DNA of 27,942 nucleotides. It comes from a virus. The stretch covers positions 1 to 27,942 of IMG/VR virus record IMGVR_UViG_3300025138_000261; one strand, written 5' to 3'. Under the pieces are notes generated by a model that saw only the letters and a program-made list of their open reading frames with translations, had not been told where the DNA came from and ran no database searches. This document shows positions 1 to 10,000 of the stretch, piece by piece. The position numbers and the translations under genes are program-made. The first letter of the stretch is position 1; every line of letters starts with the position of its first letter.

Positions 1-87
1 TTTGACTGCGTCCTCGACTGGCCTGTCTTCGTACCAGTTCTTACGTGTTGCGGTGCAGTGAATGATGATTTCGTCGATGTGTCTCAT
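1..87 (-). CDS. N-acetylmuramoyl-L-alanine amidase (T7 lysozyme-like), N-terminal fragment
   Basis: Only the first 29 codons are in the window and the gene runs off the left edge. The visible N-terminus (MRHIDEIIIHCTATR...) is the first beta strand of the Amidase_2/PGRP fold, which cuts the amide bond between MurNAc and L-alanine in peptidoglycan. His10, in the IIIHCTAT context, is the expected first zinc ligand; the other ligands lie outside the window. The ATG at 85-87 is chosen because AAGGAG lies 7 bases upstream. An in-frame ATG at 195 would add 36 residues, but that stretch is better explained by an overlapping gene in another frame. It is the last gene seen in the lysis cluster, after two candidate holins, which fits an endolysin. 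In T7 the homologous enzyme also inhibits the phage RNA polymerase; nothing here tests that. Confidence 0.85.
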   Translation of the reverse strand, partial: MRHIDEIIIHCTATRKNWYEDRPVEDAVK

Positions 88-205
88 CGGCTTGCTCCTT
101 GATGAGTTTTTTTTGTCGCTCGATTTCATCGCGCTGTGTTTCAAGCTCGACAAATTGCCTGTCAATTTCTGTAAGTTGCGGGAAAGCCACGACATTATCG
201 GTCAC
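41..205 (-). CDS. Small coiled-coil protein overlapping the amidase start (54 aa)
   Basis: A 54-codon frame starts with GTG at 203-205, overlapping the TGA of the preceding membrane-protein gene (GTGA), and ends with TAA at 41-43, inside the amidase gene in another frame. The protein starts MTDNVVAFPQLTEIDRQF and continues as a charged heptad-like helix rich in E, R, K and Q. It has no transmembrane segment. It may be a small cytosolic or lysis-linked protein, perhaps helping couple translation to the amidase, but no family is recognised. A purine-rich AAAGGGAA lies immediately before the GTG, closer than an ideal ribosome binding site. The stop-start overlap and the ordered composition favour a real gene over a shadow. 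The roughly 47-base overlap with the amidase frame is the main doubt. Confidence 0.55.
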   Translation of the reverse strand: MTDNVVAFPQLTEIDRQFVELETQRDEIERQKKLIKEQADETHRRNHHSLHRNT

Positions 206-591
206 TTCCCTTTACCAAAGTAGCTAGTTGCGCCACGTATTCCGAACGACGCAGCGACGCAGCACCCCCATGTGTAGATGAACCAATCGGGAGCACGACT
301 AAGAGCCTCGAAACCATCGAAGACTATGGCCTGTCCTCGTGGCCCGCAGAAACAAAGGATCATGGGGATCGACATCAAGCCTAAAATATACTCGTCTTTA
401 AAACTGTGCTTCGATCCTTCAGCCATGATCTTTTCCCAGTTGGCCTCGCTCTGGGCTTGGGACATAAGTATCTGCGACTTGGCCTCTGCCTGCGTCACCC
501 GCATCTTAGTCTCGGCTGCTTTAGTCTCGACTTTGCCTTGCAACCAAGTGCCTGCGAGGTTTGCCAGTGGGCCTATGAGTGCTTGTATCAT
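202..591 (-). CDS. Two-TM membrane protein with helical N-terminus; candidate holin (129 aa)
   Basis: The first 60 residues form a charged amphipathic or coiled-coil helix rich in A, K, E and Q. Two hydrophobic segments follow, at about 68-83 (with SIPMILCF) and 101-119 (with FIYTWGCCVAASFGIRG), and the tail is short and basic (YFGKGK). This layout is common in small inner-membrane proteins encoded beside the endolysin in marine phages, which are often annotated as holins. The ATG at 589-591 overlaps the TGA of the upstream gene (ATGA), so it is translationally coupled. The start of a T7-lysozyme-like amidase lies just downstream. A holin role is inferred from size, membrane segments and position. 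The 66-aa neighbour is an equally good holin candidate, and the two could act as a holin/antiholin or pinholin pair. Confidence 0.75.
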   Translation of the reverse strand: MIQALIGPLANLAGTWLQGKVETKAAETKMRVTQAEAKSQILMSQAQSEANWEKIMAEGSKHSFKDEYILGLMSIPMILCFCGPRGQAIVFDGFEALSRAPDWFIYTWGCCVAASFGIRGATSYFGKGK

Positions 592-788
592 TTTTCATGC
601 GAAAGCCAGACGGCTATCGTCCCTGTCATTGCGCCAGAACATACTGAAATCATTGCGCTTTGTTGCGTGGATAAGTCTTCGAGGCTCATGCCCCATTCTA
701 AAACTCGGCAATACATTACGGCCATCACAGCCATTAATATGCGAGGCAATAGCTTCCACGCTAAGATGCGTTCCATTGCTAAAGTCAC
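588..788 (-). CDS. Small two-TM membrane protein; candidate holin (66 aa)
   Basis: The protein has two hydrophobic stretches, at roughly 11-33 (with ILMAVMAVMYCRVLEWGM) and 44-62 (with AMISVCSGAMTGTIAVWL), joined by a short SLEDLSTQQ loop, and ends in a charged SHEK tail. Its size and topology fit a small phage holin or another lysis-linked membrane protein. The GTG start at 786-788 is preferred over the internal ATG four codons on because AAGGAAGGA lies 8 bases upstream of the GTG, and GTG overlaps the TGA of the preceding gene (GTGA). Its own TGA overlaps the ATG of the next gene. The frame shifted by one base over almost the same interval (595-795) lacks the paired hydrophobic pattern and is a shadow. 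The holin role is inferred. Confidence 0.75.
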   Translation of the reverse strand: MTLAMERILAWKLLPRILMAVMAVMYCRVLEWGMSLEDLSTQQSAMISVCSGAMTGTIAVWLSHEK

Positions 789-1045
789 TTTTCAAATCCT
801 TCCTTCAATCCATCCATGATTTCTTTCACAGTCGGTCGACGTTTGGCGTTCGGAGCGTACCGACACTGGAACTGCTTGGGACATTCTGTGTAGCTGACTG
901 ACGGGTAGTGATATGCCGTCGTACGGTTCGGCCCCAGATATATGCACACCATCTCGCCCGCAATTTTTGCGCGTCGTGCTAACTGGCACGTCACGTATTC
1001 TGGGTTGGCTAACCCAGCGACTAAGGCGGTTGAAAGAAGCCACAT
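785..1045 (-). CDS. Small secreted or membrane-anchored Cys-containing protein (86 aa)
   Basis: The N-terminus (MWLLSTALVAGLANPEYVTC) is hydrophobic and could be a short signal peptide or membrane anchor. Four cysteines (about 20, 34, 55 and 60) are spaced across the rest and could form two disulfides outside the cytoplasm. The C-terminal third is basic and ends in a helix. The ATG at 1043-1045 overlaps the TGA of the 4016-aa gene (ATGA), so it is coupled to it. The upstream G-rich tract encodes the Gly-rich tail of that protein and may double as a ribosome binding site. I do not recognise the family. Its place between the ejection block and the membrane/lysis genes would suit a spanin-like, superinfection-exclusion or other envelope role, but the sequence does not decide between them. 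Confidence 0.75.
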   Translation of the reverse strand: MWLLSTALVAGLANPEYVTCQLARRAKIAGEMVCIYLGPNRTTAYHYPSVSYTECPKQFQCRYAPNAKRRPTVKEIMDGLKEGFEK

Positions 1046-4000
1046 CAGCCAAAGCCACCCCCACCAAATCCGGTGCTGTTAAACTTACTGCTGCCAAATC
1101 CTTTGCTAGAGCCACTACCTTTCTTTCGTCCGGGTTTCTTAGCCTCGCCGCCGACTGCGTCGACGAAGGCTTCACGACCAGCAGGCCCACCATAGATACG
1201 TCCCGCAACGGGGATGCGCCCGTACACGTCACGTAAGGCTGTCCTAATCTTAGAGTTACTGTCTTCCCCACTGACCGCGTTGCTTACGGCTTGGCCTGTG
1301 CCTGCTGCCACGTTAAAGGCCAGTTCGGCTGTGCCTACCTGTGGCCCAAAGATGCCAGACATGGTGCGTACAAAGCCGTACTTGCCGTTGTCTAGCTGCG
1401 CCGACGTGTTGTATAGTAGCTCTCCGATCAGGCCCAAGCCACCAACCGCAAGCAGACCATCTATGTACCATCCGAGTGCAGCGTCTAGGTCATCGCCTTC
1501 TTTGACGCCCAGCACTTTAGCCAGACCCGCTTTGCTTTCTGTAAGAGAACGCTTGCGTGCTTCCGCTGAACGCTCATCTTCACCGCCACGCATCTGCACG
1601 TAGTCTTTCACACCTACGGCCACCATGCCTGCGCCTACGCCCGCTGTGAGCATGTAGAAAGCAGGGGCAGTGTTGCCCTGTTTAAACTCATCCATGATGT
1701 AACCTTGCAGCTTCATCATCAGCATAGGGAACGACTTGAGTTGGAACATCATACCGCCCCAAGGCGTCTGGCCCCACATCGGCAAGTCGTTTGGATTAGG
1801 TGTAAATATACTCTCGTTTGTAAATCGTATCATTGCCATCTGGACTTGCTGTTGGATAGCCTCGTCCTTTGGCAAAGTGTCAATCCTGAACGACCCCTCG
1901 CCTAGAAAGTCGTGGGTCGCGTTCTCACCAGTCAAACCATAGCGTTCGAGATACCTGACCGCAGTCTGATAACTCTTCGTATCAGTTTTGCCTTTTCGTT
2001 TAAGCCTCATCGCTCTGTCGATCTCAGACTTAAAGCTTTCAAACCCGACTAAGCTTGCGACTTCACGCATCGTGTTTGTCCAAGGGGTAAGCAACGTCGC
2101 GTTAAAGAAAGCGTTAGCAAACTTTTGGTTGCCTTCACCAGACATGTGAACCATGCGCTCGTGCATCAGGTTGTCGATCCCGACACCTATGTTTTTGGCG
2201 GCGGCTCGGTAGGACGGGTCAGTAGCATACTTAGCCCAAGTCTTTGCGAAAGCTCGCATGTTTCCACTGCGTATTAAGGGCAGAGAAACGTCTGGAATAG
2301 ATGTGAACATTGTAAAGCCAAGCAATGATACGCTTGTAAATGATTTAAGCGCACGACTAACTTTGTAGCGGGCCTCTTGACCAGTGCCGCCGTCGATTGG
2401 TTTTTTGTTGAGCACATCAAACATCTGCTTCATCTTAACAACAGTGTTGGGTGGTGGCTGGCCGCCTGCAAAGTCAATAGTCGCGTTGACTACTGCTTCA
2501 ACACGCTTTCTAAACTGCACATTGTTGTAAGCGTCTGGCCCAGCCGCTTCAATAATCATACTGATTGCAGCTTGTTTGTTGTTAATGTTTGTCTCAGGAT
2601 CGCCAAGCATCTGACGCAACCTGTTAGCCATGCCTCGTCGTTCGGTTTGTGTCAGGTTTAACCGAGGCACTACTAGATCATCGACCTCGCCCATTCCACT
2701 CTCAGTAGTTACCGCTGTCTTGGGTCTGTACTCAGTGCCAAGAATAGCCATAGCTGCGTCTATAGCGTTGGGAGACTGGGCTATATCAGCGTAAGCATTG
2801 AACGCATGGCCGTTCACACCAAACTGCTCAGTCAGCACGCGCTTACGGATCGTGCGGTCGTAGTATTTAGCCAAGATACCTTGCAAGTCTTGGACAAGAA
2901 ACTCATCCATAAACTCTAAGTCTCCGGGCTTTAGATTTAAAACACGAGATGCGAATGGATCGGACGAAGCCATCTGCAATTCGCCGTCGACTGTGTGGTC
3001 ATTGCCTCTGGTAATCTTGGAAGCAATCGCGGTAGCTGTTTCTCGCAACTCTCCCAATGTCGAACGTGTGTCATCAAAGTCTGGACTGTTTTGTTCACGA
3101 CGTAGAAATTCTACTAAGCTGTCGTGGAAACGCTTAGGATTAGCCAGCATAGCTTCAGTGTCCCAGACTTGCGGAACGTAGTAGTCGCTGCCTAGCTTGC
3201 GTGTGTCACCAACTCTCATGCCAAGTGCCTTCATTTTAGAAAGCTCATCGGCAAATGCTTCGCCAATGTCCAAAGCGACCTGACGCTCGGCTGGGTCTAG
3301 TAATTGCACCGCACCACGTCCACGTCGCAACGCTTGTATGATGCGCTTGTGGCTGGCTGGCTGGCCTACGTCGAGCGCACCCATAGCAAGCCCACGATTG
3401 CGTCTGTTCCAGCGTTGGAAGTTGTTGCCGCTGTCAGGTAACTCGTTCAGCTTGGCTATGATCGGCTGTAGCCTGCGAGCCAACATAGCGTCGTGCTTCT
3501 CAAAAGTACCAACACCGTTCACTGGCTTGATTAAATCGCCAAACCAGTTGGCACCAAGCTGCCGGAACAGGCTAGAGTTTTCGCGGAAGAAGTTTTTAAC
3601 TGTCGACCACTTGGAGATTTTTTCTACGTCGTGCTCTCCAATTCTATGCTGTTTAAATATTTTTTGCGTTACGTCGAGCACAGGCTTTGGCACACCCATC
3701 CGTCGAGCTTCGCGGGCAACGCCTACAAACGCAGGGTTCTCAAGTCTACCGTTCTGCACCATCATCTCTTCGACGACTTGACCTGTCAGCTTCATGTCAC
3801 CGCCAAAGGTTTCGCCCTCAAAGTTCAAAGCGTCTGTGCTTTTGAAGCTATCGGCTGCTTTGACCATCGTAGGATCAAACACAACTTCACCTTCGTCGGT
3901 GACTAGACCGTCGTAGTTCAAATCTTTTAAGAGCTTGTTGAATTTAAGTCGCGCATCGGCTCCGTTTCTGGCTGCGCCCGACTGGACTAACAGACCATTA

Positions 4001-7000
4001 GTGCCATTAGTAAATGCCGAGTACATATTCCGACCGGGCATTGGTTGAGCAAACATTGTCACTGCCGACTGTATACCCTCGGCGTCTAAGATTTTTCTGT
4101 CTGCCATCTCGACTAGAAGATTGCGAACTGTACCGTCACTGTCTTCGCTCAAAGAGTATGTCTGCTTGCTGCTTACGTTTAGTGGTGAGCGTATGCGTGC
4201 AAATACAGGAGAAACCTTTTGGTCTATCGCTATGCCGTTAGTTAAGTCTCGCACAGTGTCCCATGCCAACCGTTCTTTCTTTATTGTGTGAGACAGTAGC
4301 CGTTTTTGGTCAAACGAAAGACTGCTCATGTTAGATAAATCTCTAATACTTTCACGCTGTCTAATGATAGTTTGCATTAAGCCGTTTATCTCGTCGACTT
4401 TTTGAGCGTCTGTTATGCCAGCCATGCTCATGTCAGCTTGAGCTTTTTGATAGACTTGCTCTGCGCTGTAATCTGCGTCTACGTGTTTAGTCGATTTGAG
4501 ATACACCCCATCGCCGTAGTCGCCATTCGTTGTGGCAGTTACGCCTCGCACATTTTGATCTGAAGATACGTTAAAACGTAAGCGGTTTCTTAAATCAGCC
4601 TTCGGTGTCAGACCTACAAAATCTCTAACTGCGTTTTCTAGTCGAGCACTCATAGTCTTGAGCATTGAGTTCGCGTATTTGCCTGCAACGGCTGGGTGAA
4701 CTAACACCTCTCCTTGAGGTGTTGTCACCATGCCTTGTATCGCGTGCTTACCACGCTCGGCCATATCCAGATCAGCCGTAGCTATGCGGCGAACTTCCAT
4801 TTTACGCTCGGCTCTGCTTTTTGGCTGAAACAAAATGCCGTCTAATATTTGCGTGGCCTCATCGACCATTTGTTTCAAGGCGACGAATTGTTCTGGGCTT
4901 GATCCTTTAAGGCTGACCGTTCCATCGTTGTATAAGTCCTTAGTTGTCATGCGAGCAAAGCGATCTTTGAACGCGGCAACTCCCTCAAGTGGCATTTCAG
5001 AGATAGACTTTTGGACAAGCTTGTCTTGAAGCGCAAACGAAAAGTCATACAGCATTTCAAACAATGGCGTGCGGTGCTCTGTGACAGAAGCGTCGTACTC
5101 TTTTTCCATTTCTCTTTGCCCGCCCTCGGACAAAGCCTTGTAATTCTCACGCAAGTCGTTGATCTTGTCGATGTGGTTTGCCATCTCGCGTATTTTTTTG
5201 CGAGCACGGTCGTAAGCTGGGCCTTGGGGCGTAGCAATAGCGTCTTCGTCAAAGTCCATTGCTCTTGGGTCGCCGTTAATTGCAGCCAAGTCTAACTCGT
5301 TTACAGTTACGTCGGCTGGTATTTCGATGCTCTCGTCTTCGAGTAGCTTAATTTTTCTAATCATTTTTATGAATAGGTCGTGTGCAATTCCTTGCTGGGT
5401 TTTGTTTAGCCCTCTCACAGTTATCTCAGAAAACTGCGACACGGCAGGCGTAACTGGGTCAGTCGATATTGGCTCTGGCGTGTCTGGCGATGACGCCCCA
5501 TGCTTGCGACCGTAGTCGAGAATTGCCAAGTTGAAATCAGTAGGATCAGCTTCAGCCATAGCCATTAGCTTTGCTTTTTGGGCTTCGTCTGTTCCTCGTA
5601 ATATAGCTAGTATTGGGCTATCATCTCGCTCAAGCTTGGCAATAAATGACGCGCTGTCAGTCACAACATACGACACCCGTTTCTTTACTTCGTTGATCGA
5701 CGACGCCAAGCCGTTTAAGTTTTCTGCGTCTTCAGAAGCACTCGCGTTGTGAATAGCGTTTGCGTGTTCTTCCTCAGTCACAGCTTTTGCTGCACGAGTT
5801 TTTGCTTCATCCATGATTGCGTCTTCGCTTACTTTGCGCCAGTCGACGCCTCGGTTGGTAAGCTGTTGCACGATCTCGGAGACTGCGCGTGCGGTCTGTA
5901 GTTCTTCACGATTTTGTTTTGCGTTCTGCTGTCTAAACTTAGCACTCTTAGGAGATACCGTCTCGACGTATGATGCGCCTGTAAACTCGTCGATAGCTAT
6001 GTGCTTTCGCTGGGTGTGTGGCATCATGCGTTTGTATATACGTGTGTATTCACCAATGCCTCGTTGCATTGCGACTTGTAAGTCTGTCGACAAAGCGTGC
6101 AGGCGGTCTACGATTGCTTCGTCTAATCCTTCGTAAGCTGATTTGCTTTGTGTCAGCATCTTTTCGTACATGTCTTGTACGTCGCGCTGTGTATCCGTGG
6201 ACATCTCTGAAGCGATAGCGTTCTGCTGCGCTACGTCAGTTTGGTTTTTGCCAGATAAAGCGTCAGCAAATTTGTGGTCAGCTTCTTCAGCACGAAGTGC
6301 TTTTAGGAACCCGTGGATTTTGTACTGGGCCTGCATGATGTCTTCGAGAATTGTTTTGTCGTTAGCGTAGTCGAGAGCCATAATCCGGGTCGAGCCGCTG
6401 TCAGGTCTACCCGGAATTTTAGCGTGCTTTGGCTGGCCCTTTTTGCCGCCGTACTCTCCGTAAATAGACTTGGCTATTTTCTCCAACTCGACTGCAAGTG
6501 CAAAGCTATCACCCATACCTTTTGGGTTTGCCATCTTGGCTATTTGCAAGTCGCGTATGCGCTCGTCAAGTGCAACCATTTGCTTTGCTGCAAATTGCGC
6601 CATAGGCATTTCGCCTTGGCCCATCTGGCTTTGGCTTTCGATCCCATGTTCTTCGCCCATCTTTTCAAGGTGGCCGAACTTTGACACGCCTCTTTCTGGC
6701 GTTCCAGTCAGCGGGTCGATCTCTTCGTTTGGCAAATATTTTGAAAAAATTTCGGCTAAGTCAGGGTCGACTTTAAAAGTTTCACGACCGAGCATCCAAT
6801 TCATTATGGCGTGACCAAAACGACTAACCTTCTCGAAGACTTGCATCATTGGCGAGCCGGGTACTCGAAGTGCATCTGTCTGCAAGACGTAGCCTAAAAA
6901 CTGGTTGGCAAAAAATTCTTGGGGATTGCTTGCTGCATTTGGCACTAGCTCAGTGTCGACTAAACCTCGGCTCAATGCGTCAAAGTCTAGCTCGCCACCG

Positions 7001-10000
7001 CCGCGCATTGCATTGTCATCATAATATTTTTCCAGTGACGACCAGAACTTTTGCTTGTCACCTTCGTCGAGTAAGTTCTCGTAAATCCAATGGCCCATCT
7101 CGTGAACCAATTCCATAGACATAGGCGTTGGTCTTTGCGCTTTGTCAGAACCAACAACAATTTTAATTTCGTTAGTGTTTGGATCAAACGAAGCTTCGTC
7201 ACCTGTCGCCTTGGCAAGCAATGGTGCGCGTCCACCGTTGTACGCAGCCACACGCTCAAGGAAATCTACGGCTGTTTGCACCTCACGGTCAGGGTAGCCA
7301 TCAAACATAGAGCGCAACTTGTTAGCTGATACGCCCAGATTAGTTGACGGTTGCTTGATGCCGTTAGGTACGTTTGATTTAAGAACTCTGGAAGCTGCCG
7401 CACGAAGCGTTGCAAACCTCTTTAAACCTTTGAGGGACTTGATCTCACCTTGCCAGTCGACAGTTTCAATCCGATCAATAAAGTTGACAAGATCATCAAT
7501 AGTTCGCATTGGCTCGCCGTGACCTTGGAAAAACAATCGGTCTTGTTCAGAAAGAACTAAGTCTTTACTGCGTATTGTTTCAAAGTCGCTTGCTCTGTTC
7601 TCTCGTTTGCGTTGGCTCTGCACATTTTGAGTAACCCCACGCTTGCCCTTTTCTACGTCTAGGCCAGCCAGCTTGTTACCGTTCTGATCGACGAAGGTAT
7701 CCTCAACAGTCATGGGGAAAAAGGTTTCCCGATCTGTCGCACGGCTGCCACCAGTCTGCACATGCCCAATGACGTATGGTACGTCTGCGCTTTTACCTAA
7801 CAAATCGCCAATTACTTGAGGGTCGCCGTTTTTCTTTCTTCCGATCTTACGGACTTCACCTATCTTCGCTAAAGAACCTTTGTCTAAAAATTGGATAGCG
7901 AGACTACGGCCATCTGGCAGTTCTTCAAAGTCGTTAGTCGAATGTGTAAGCACATTGTTCGGGTCGCTTTTAGCGGGCGGGCTAATCTCTGGGGTGTCGC
8001 TGCCCTTTGGTGCTACAACAGTTTTCTCGTTTTTATACGTTTCTGTTTTCTTTAAATTAGTCTGAGTGTGAGGCAGACCTTTAGCGTTTTGGTTTACGGC
8101 AAAACGATTGCCGCCCGACTTAGCCTGCATGTCCTCAATTTTGTTTTTAAAGATTTGAGCCAACGACTTTTTTAAAGCGGTGCCAGACTTAAACTTTAGC
8201 TTCATCCCATCAGGGTGCATGATGGAAGCTACGCCGTTCTCATCTTCAGTGTATCGACCTAAAACCTGACCATCTAATTCAACGCGAATTGACTGGTCTG
8301 CCTTTGATCTAAAGTATTTTATGTCGTTGTTTAAGTCGACTTCAATACCTGAAGGAGTTGTAGCAATGATTGGTGTGTTTTTAACACCCAAAGGTTTGAC
8401 GTTTGGGGTGTCAGCCGAAGCCAGCGTTTGCACTTTAGCTTGTAAGTCGGCTACTGCCGCAATCAATTCTTCGCGGGACAGTGCGCCAGACTTAGCCTTT
8501 TCAGCCAAAGCGTTGTAGTCTGCCACGGCAGCTTTTTTGGATGTCGCTTGTTCGTTTATAGCGTCCACTTGTGTTTCGATCTGGGCTTTCTGATCAACAT
8601 TAGGCTCGCCATCAAAGTAAGCTGCGTACCCTAAGTCTGGGTCAGCTTCACCATCAGACGTAGCTCTGGACAAATGCTCTAAGTATGCAGCGTTGTTGAT
8701 AGTAGCTTCTTCATCTATTTCACCAAGACGTTCTTCGCCTGCTGCTACGCTGTTCTCATAGTCGAAATAACCAGCGGCCACCTCTTCTTCGTATTTCTTT
8801 TTGGCGTATGCTACTTTTCTCGCTTTAGTATATGCGAATTTGGCTAATCGTTTAGCGGCTTCAACATCTATCGGGGTGCCTTTGCCAAGGTGGTACTGAA
8901 CCAACTTGTTCTGTTGCTTTCGCATGGTAATTAAAAACTCTAACAAGTTGGTGTCTTCTTTGCTTAAAGACTTGCCGATAGCTTTTAGGTTGTTTTCTTG
9001 TTGCACGAGAGCGTGATGTCTGGCTGTAACTTCAATCGCAGTCTTTTTCAAAATAGTTCTGCCGAAGTCTTCTTTAGCGGCTGCGACTTTGTCGCCTAGC
9101 ATTTCTTGCTCAGTCGACGTTCGCAATTTTGATCGTTCGTTCTTGAGGCCACCTATTACAGTCTGGCTGTCTGAGTTCGTAATGAACGCAATGTTTGTTA
9201 CGTTTGTTCTTGCGTCATTCTCTGCTGCGAACAAAGCGTCCTCGACTTCAGGCAGTGTAAGCTTGGCCCCACCTTTTTCTAAACTAAAGGTTTTAGTTTT
9301 ATTTTTCTTTAAATTAGCAATCCCACTTTTTAACTTTTCAATAAGCGTGATGTGGTACTCTAGGACTTCTAGCCGCTGTTTGTTGCGAGCAGCCTTCTCG
9401 TCGTTTCGCACGACTTGTTGGGTGCCGCCTTTAATGCGGGCTTCGTAGCTTTCGTTCAGAGCGTTCTCTATCGCGTCTACGCGATGAGCTACGCCGTCTG
9501 AGCCACGCTTGTAACCTGAACGTATAAGTTTTCCTGTAAACCCTCTTGCGCCAACGGTTCGCAGAATAGATTGTATCTTGCCGTTTTCTTCATAGACGCC
9601 ACGGCCATCCCTGATTTGGCTGCGGCCCATAAAGTCGGCAAGGCCAGCGTCGGTTGTTACACTAACGTCAGTCGTTAGTCGCATACCTCTGGTGCGGATT
9701 TCTATCGTGCCGTTCTTCTTACGATTAAGGGTAGAAACCTCGTCTTCAGCACTGTTGATGAGGTCGCCCATGTTAAGCTGGCTGCCTTTTTTCAACACAA
9801 CATTTTTGCCGCTGGTTCTTTTGTATCTGTCTCGGACTTCTTTAAGTCTGGCTAGGTTCTCGTAGTGCGCGACGATCAGTTTTTTTTCCGCGTCAGTAGG
9901 TGCTTTGCCTTGATTTAAGTTGTACCGAAATGTCTCAAACTCTACAGGTCTACCGTCTTGGCCGATGACGGTCATCACCCCTTCCTCGCGTGTAAACTCA

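Noticed and set aside
88-195. An in-frame extension of the amidase starting at an ATG at 195
   Set aside because: The added Ser/Lys-rich stretch is not amidase-like. AAGGAG sits just before the ATG at 87, and another frame over the same bases gives a more ordered protein.
595-795. A 66-codon frame almost coincident with the small membrane protein gene
   Set aside because: It lacks membrane segments and any ribosome binding site; the other frame has both plus stop-start overlaps on each side.
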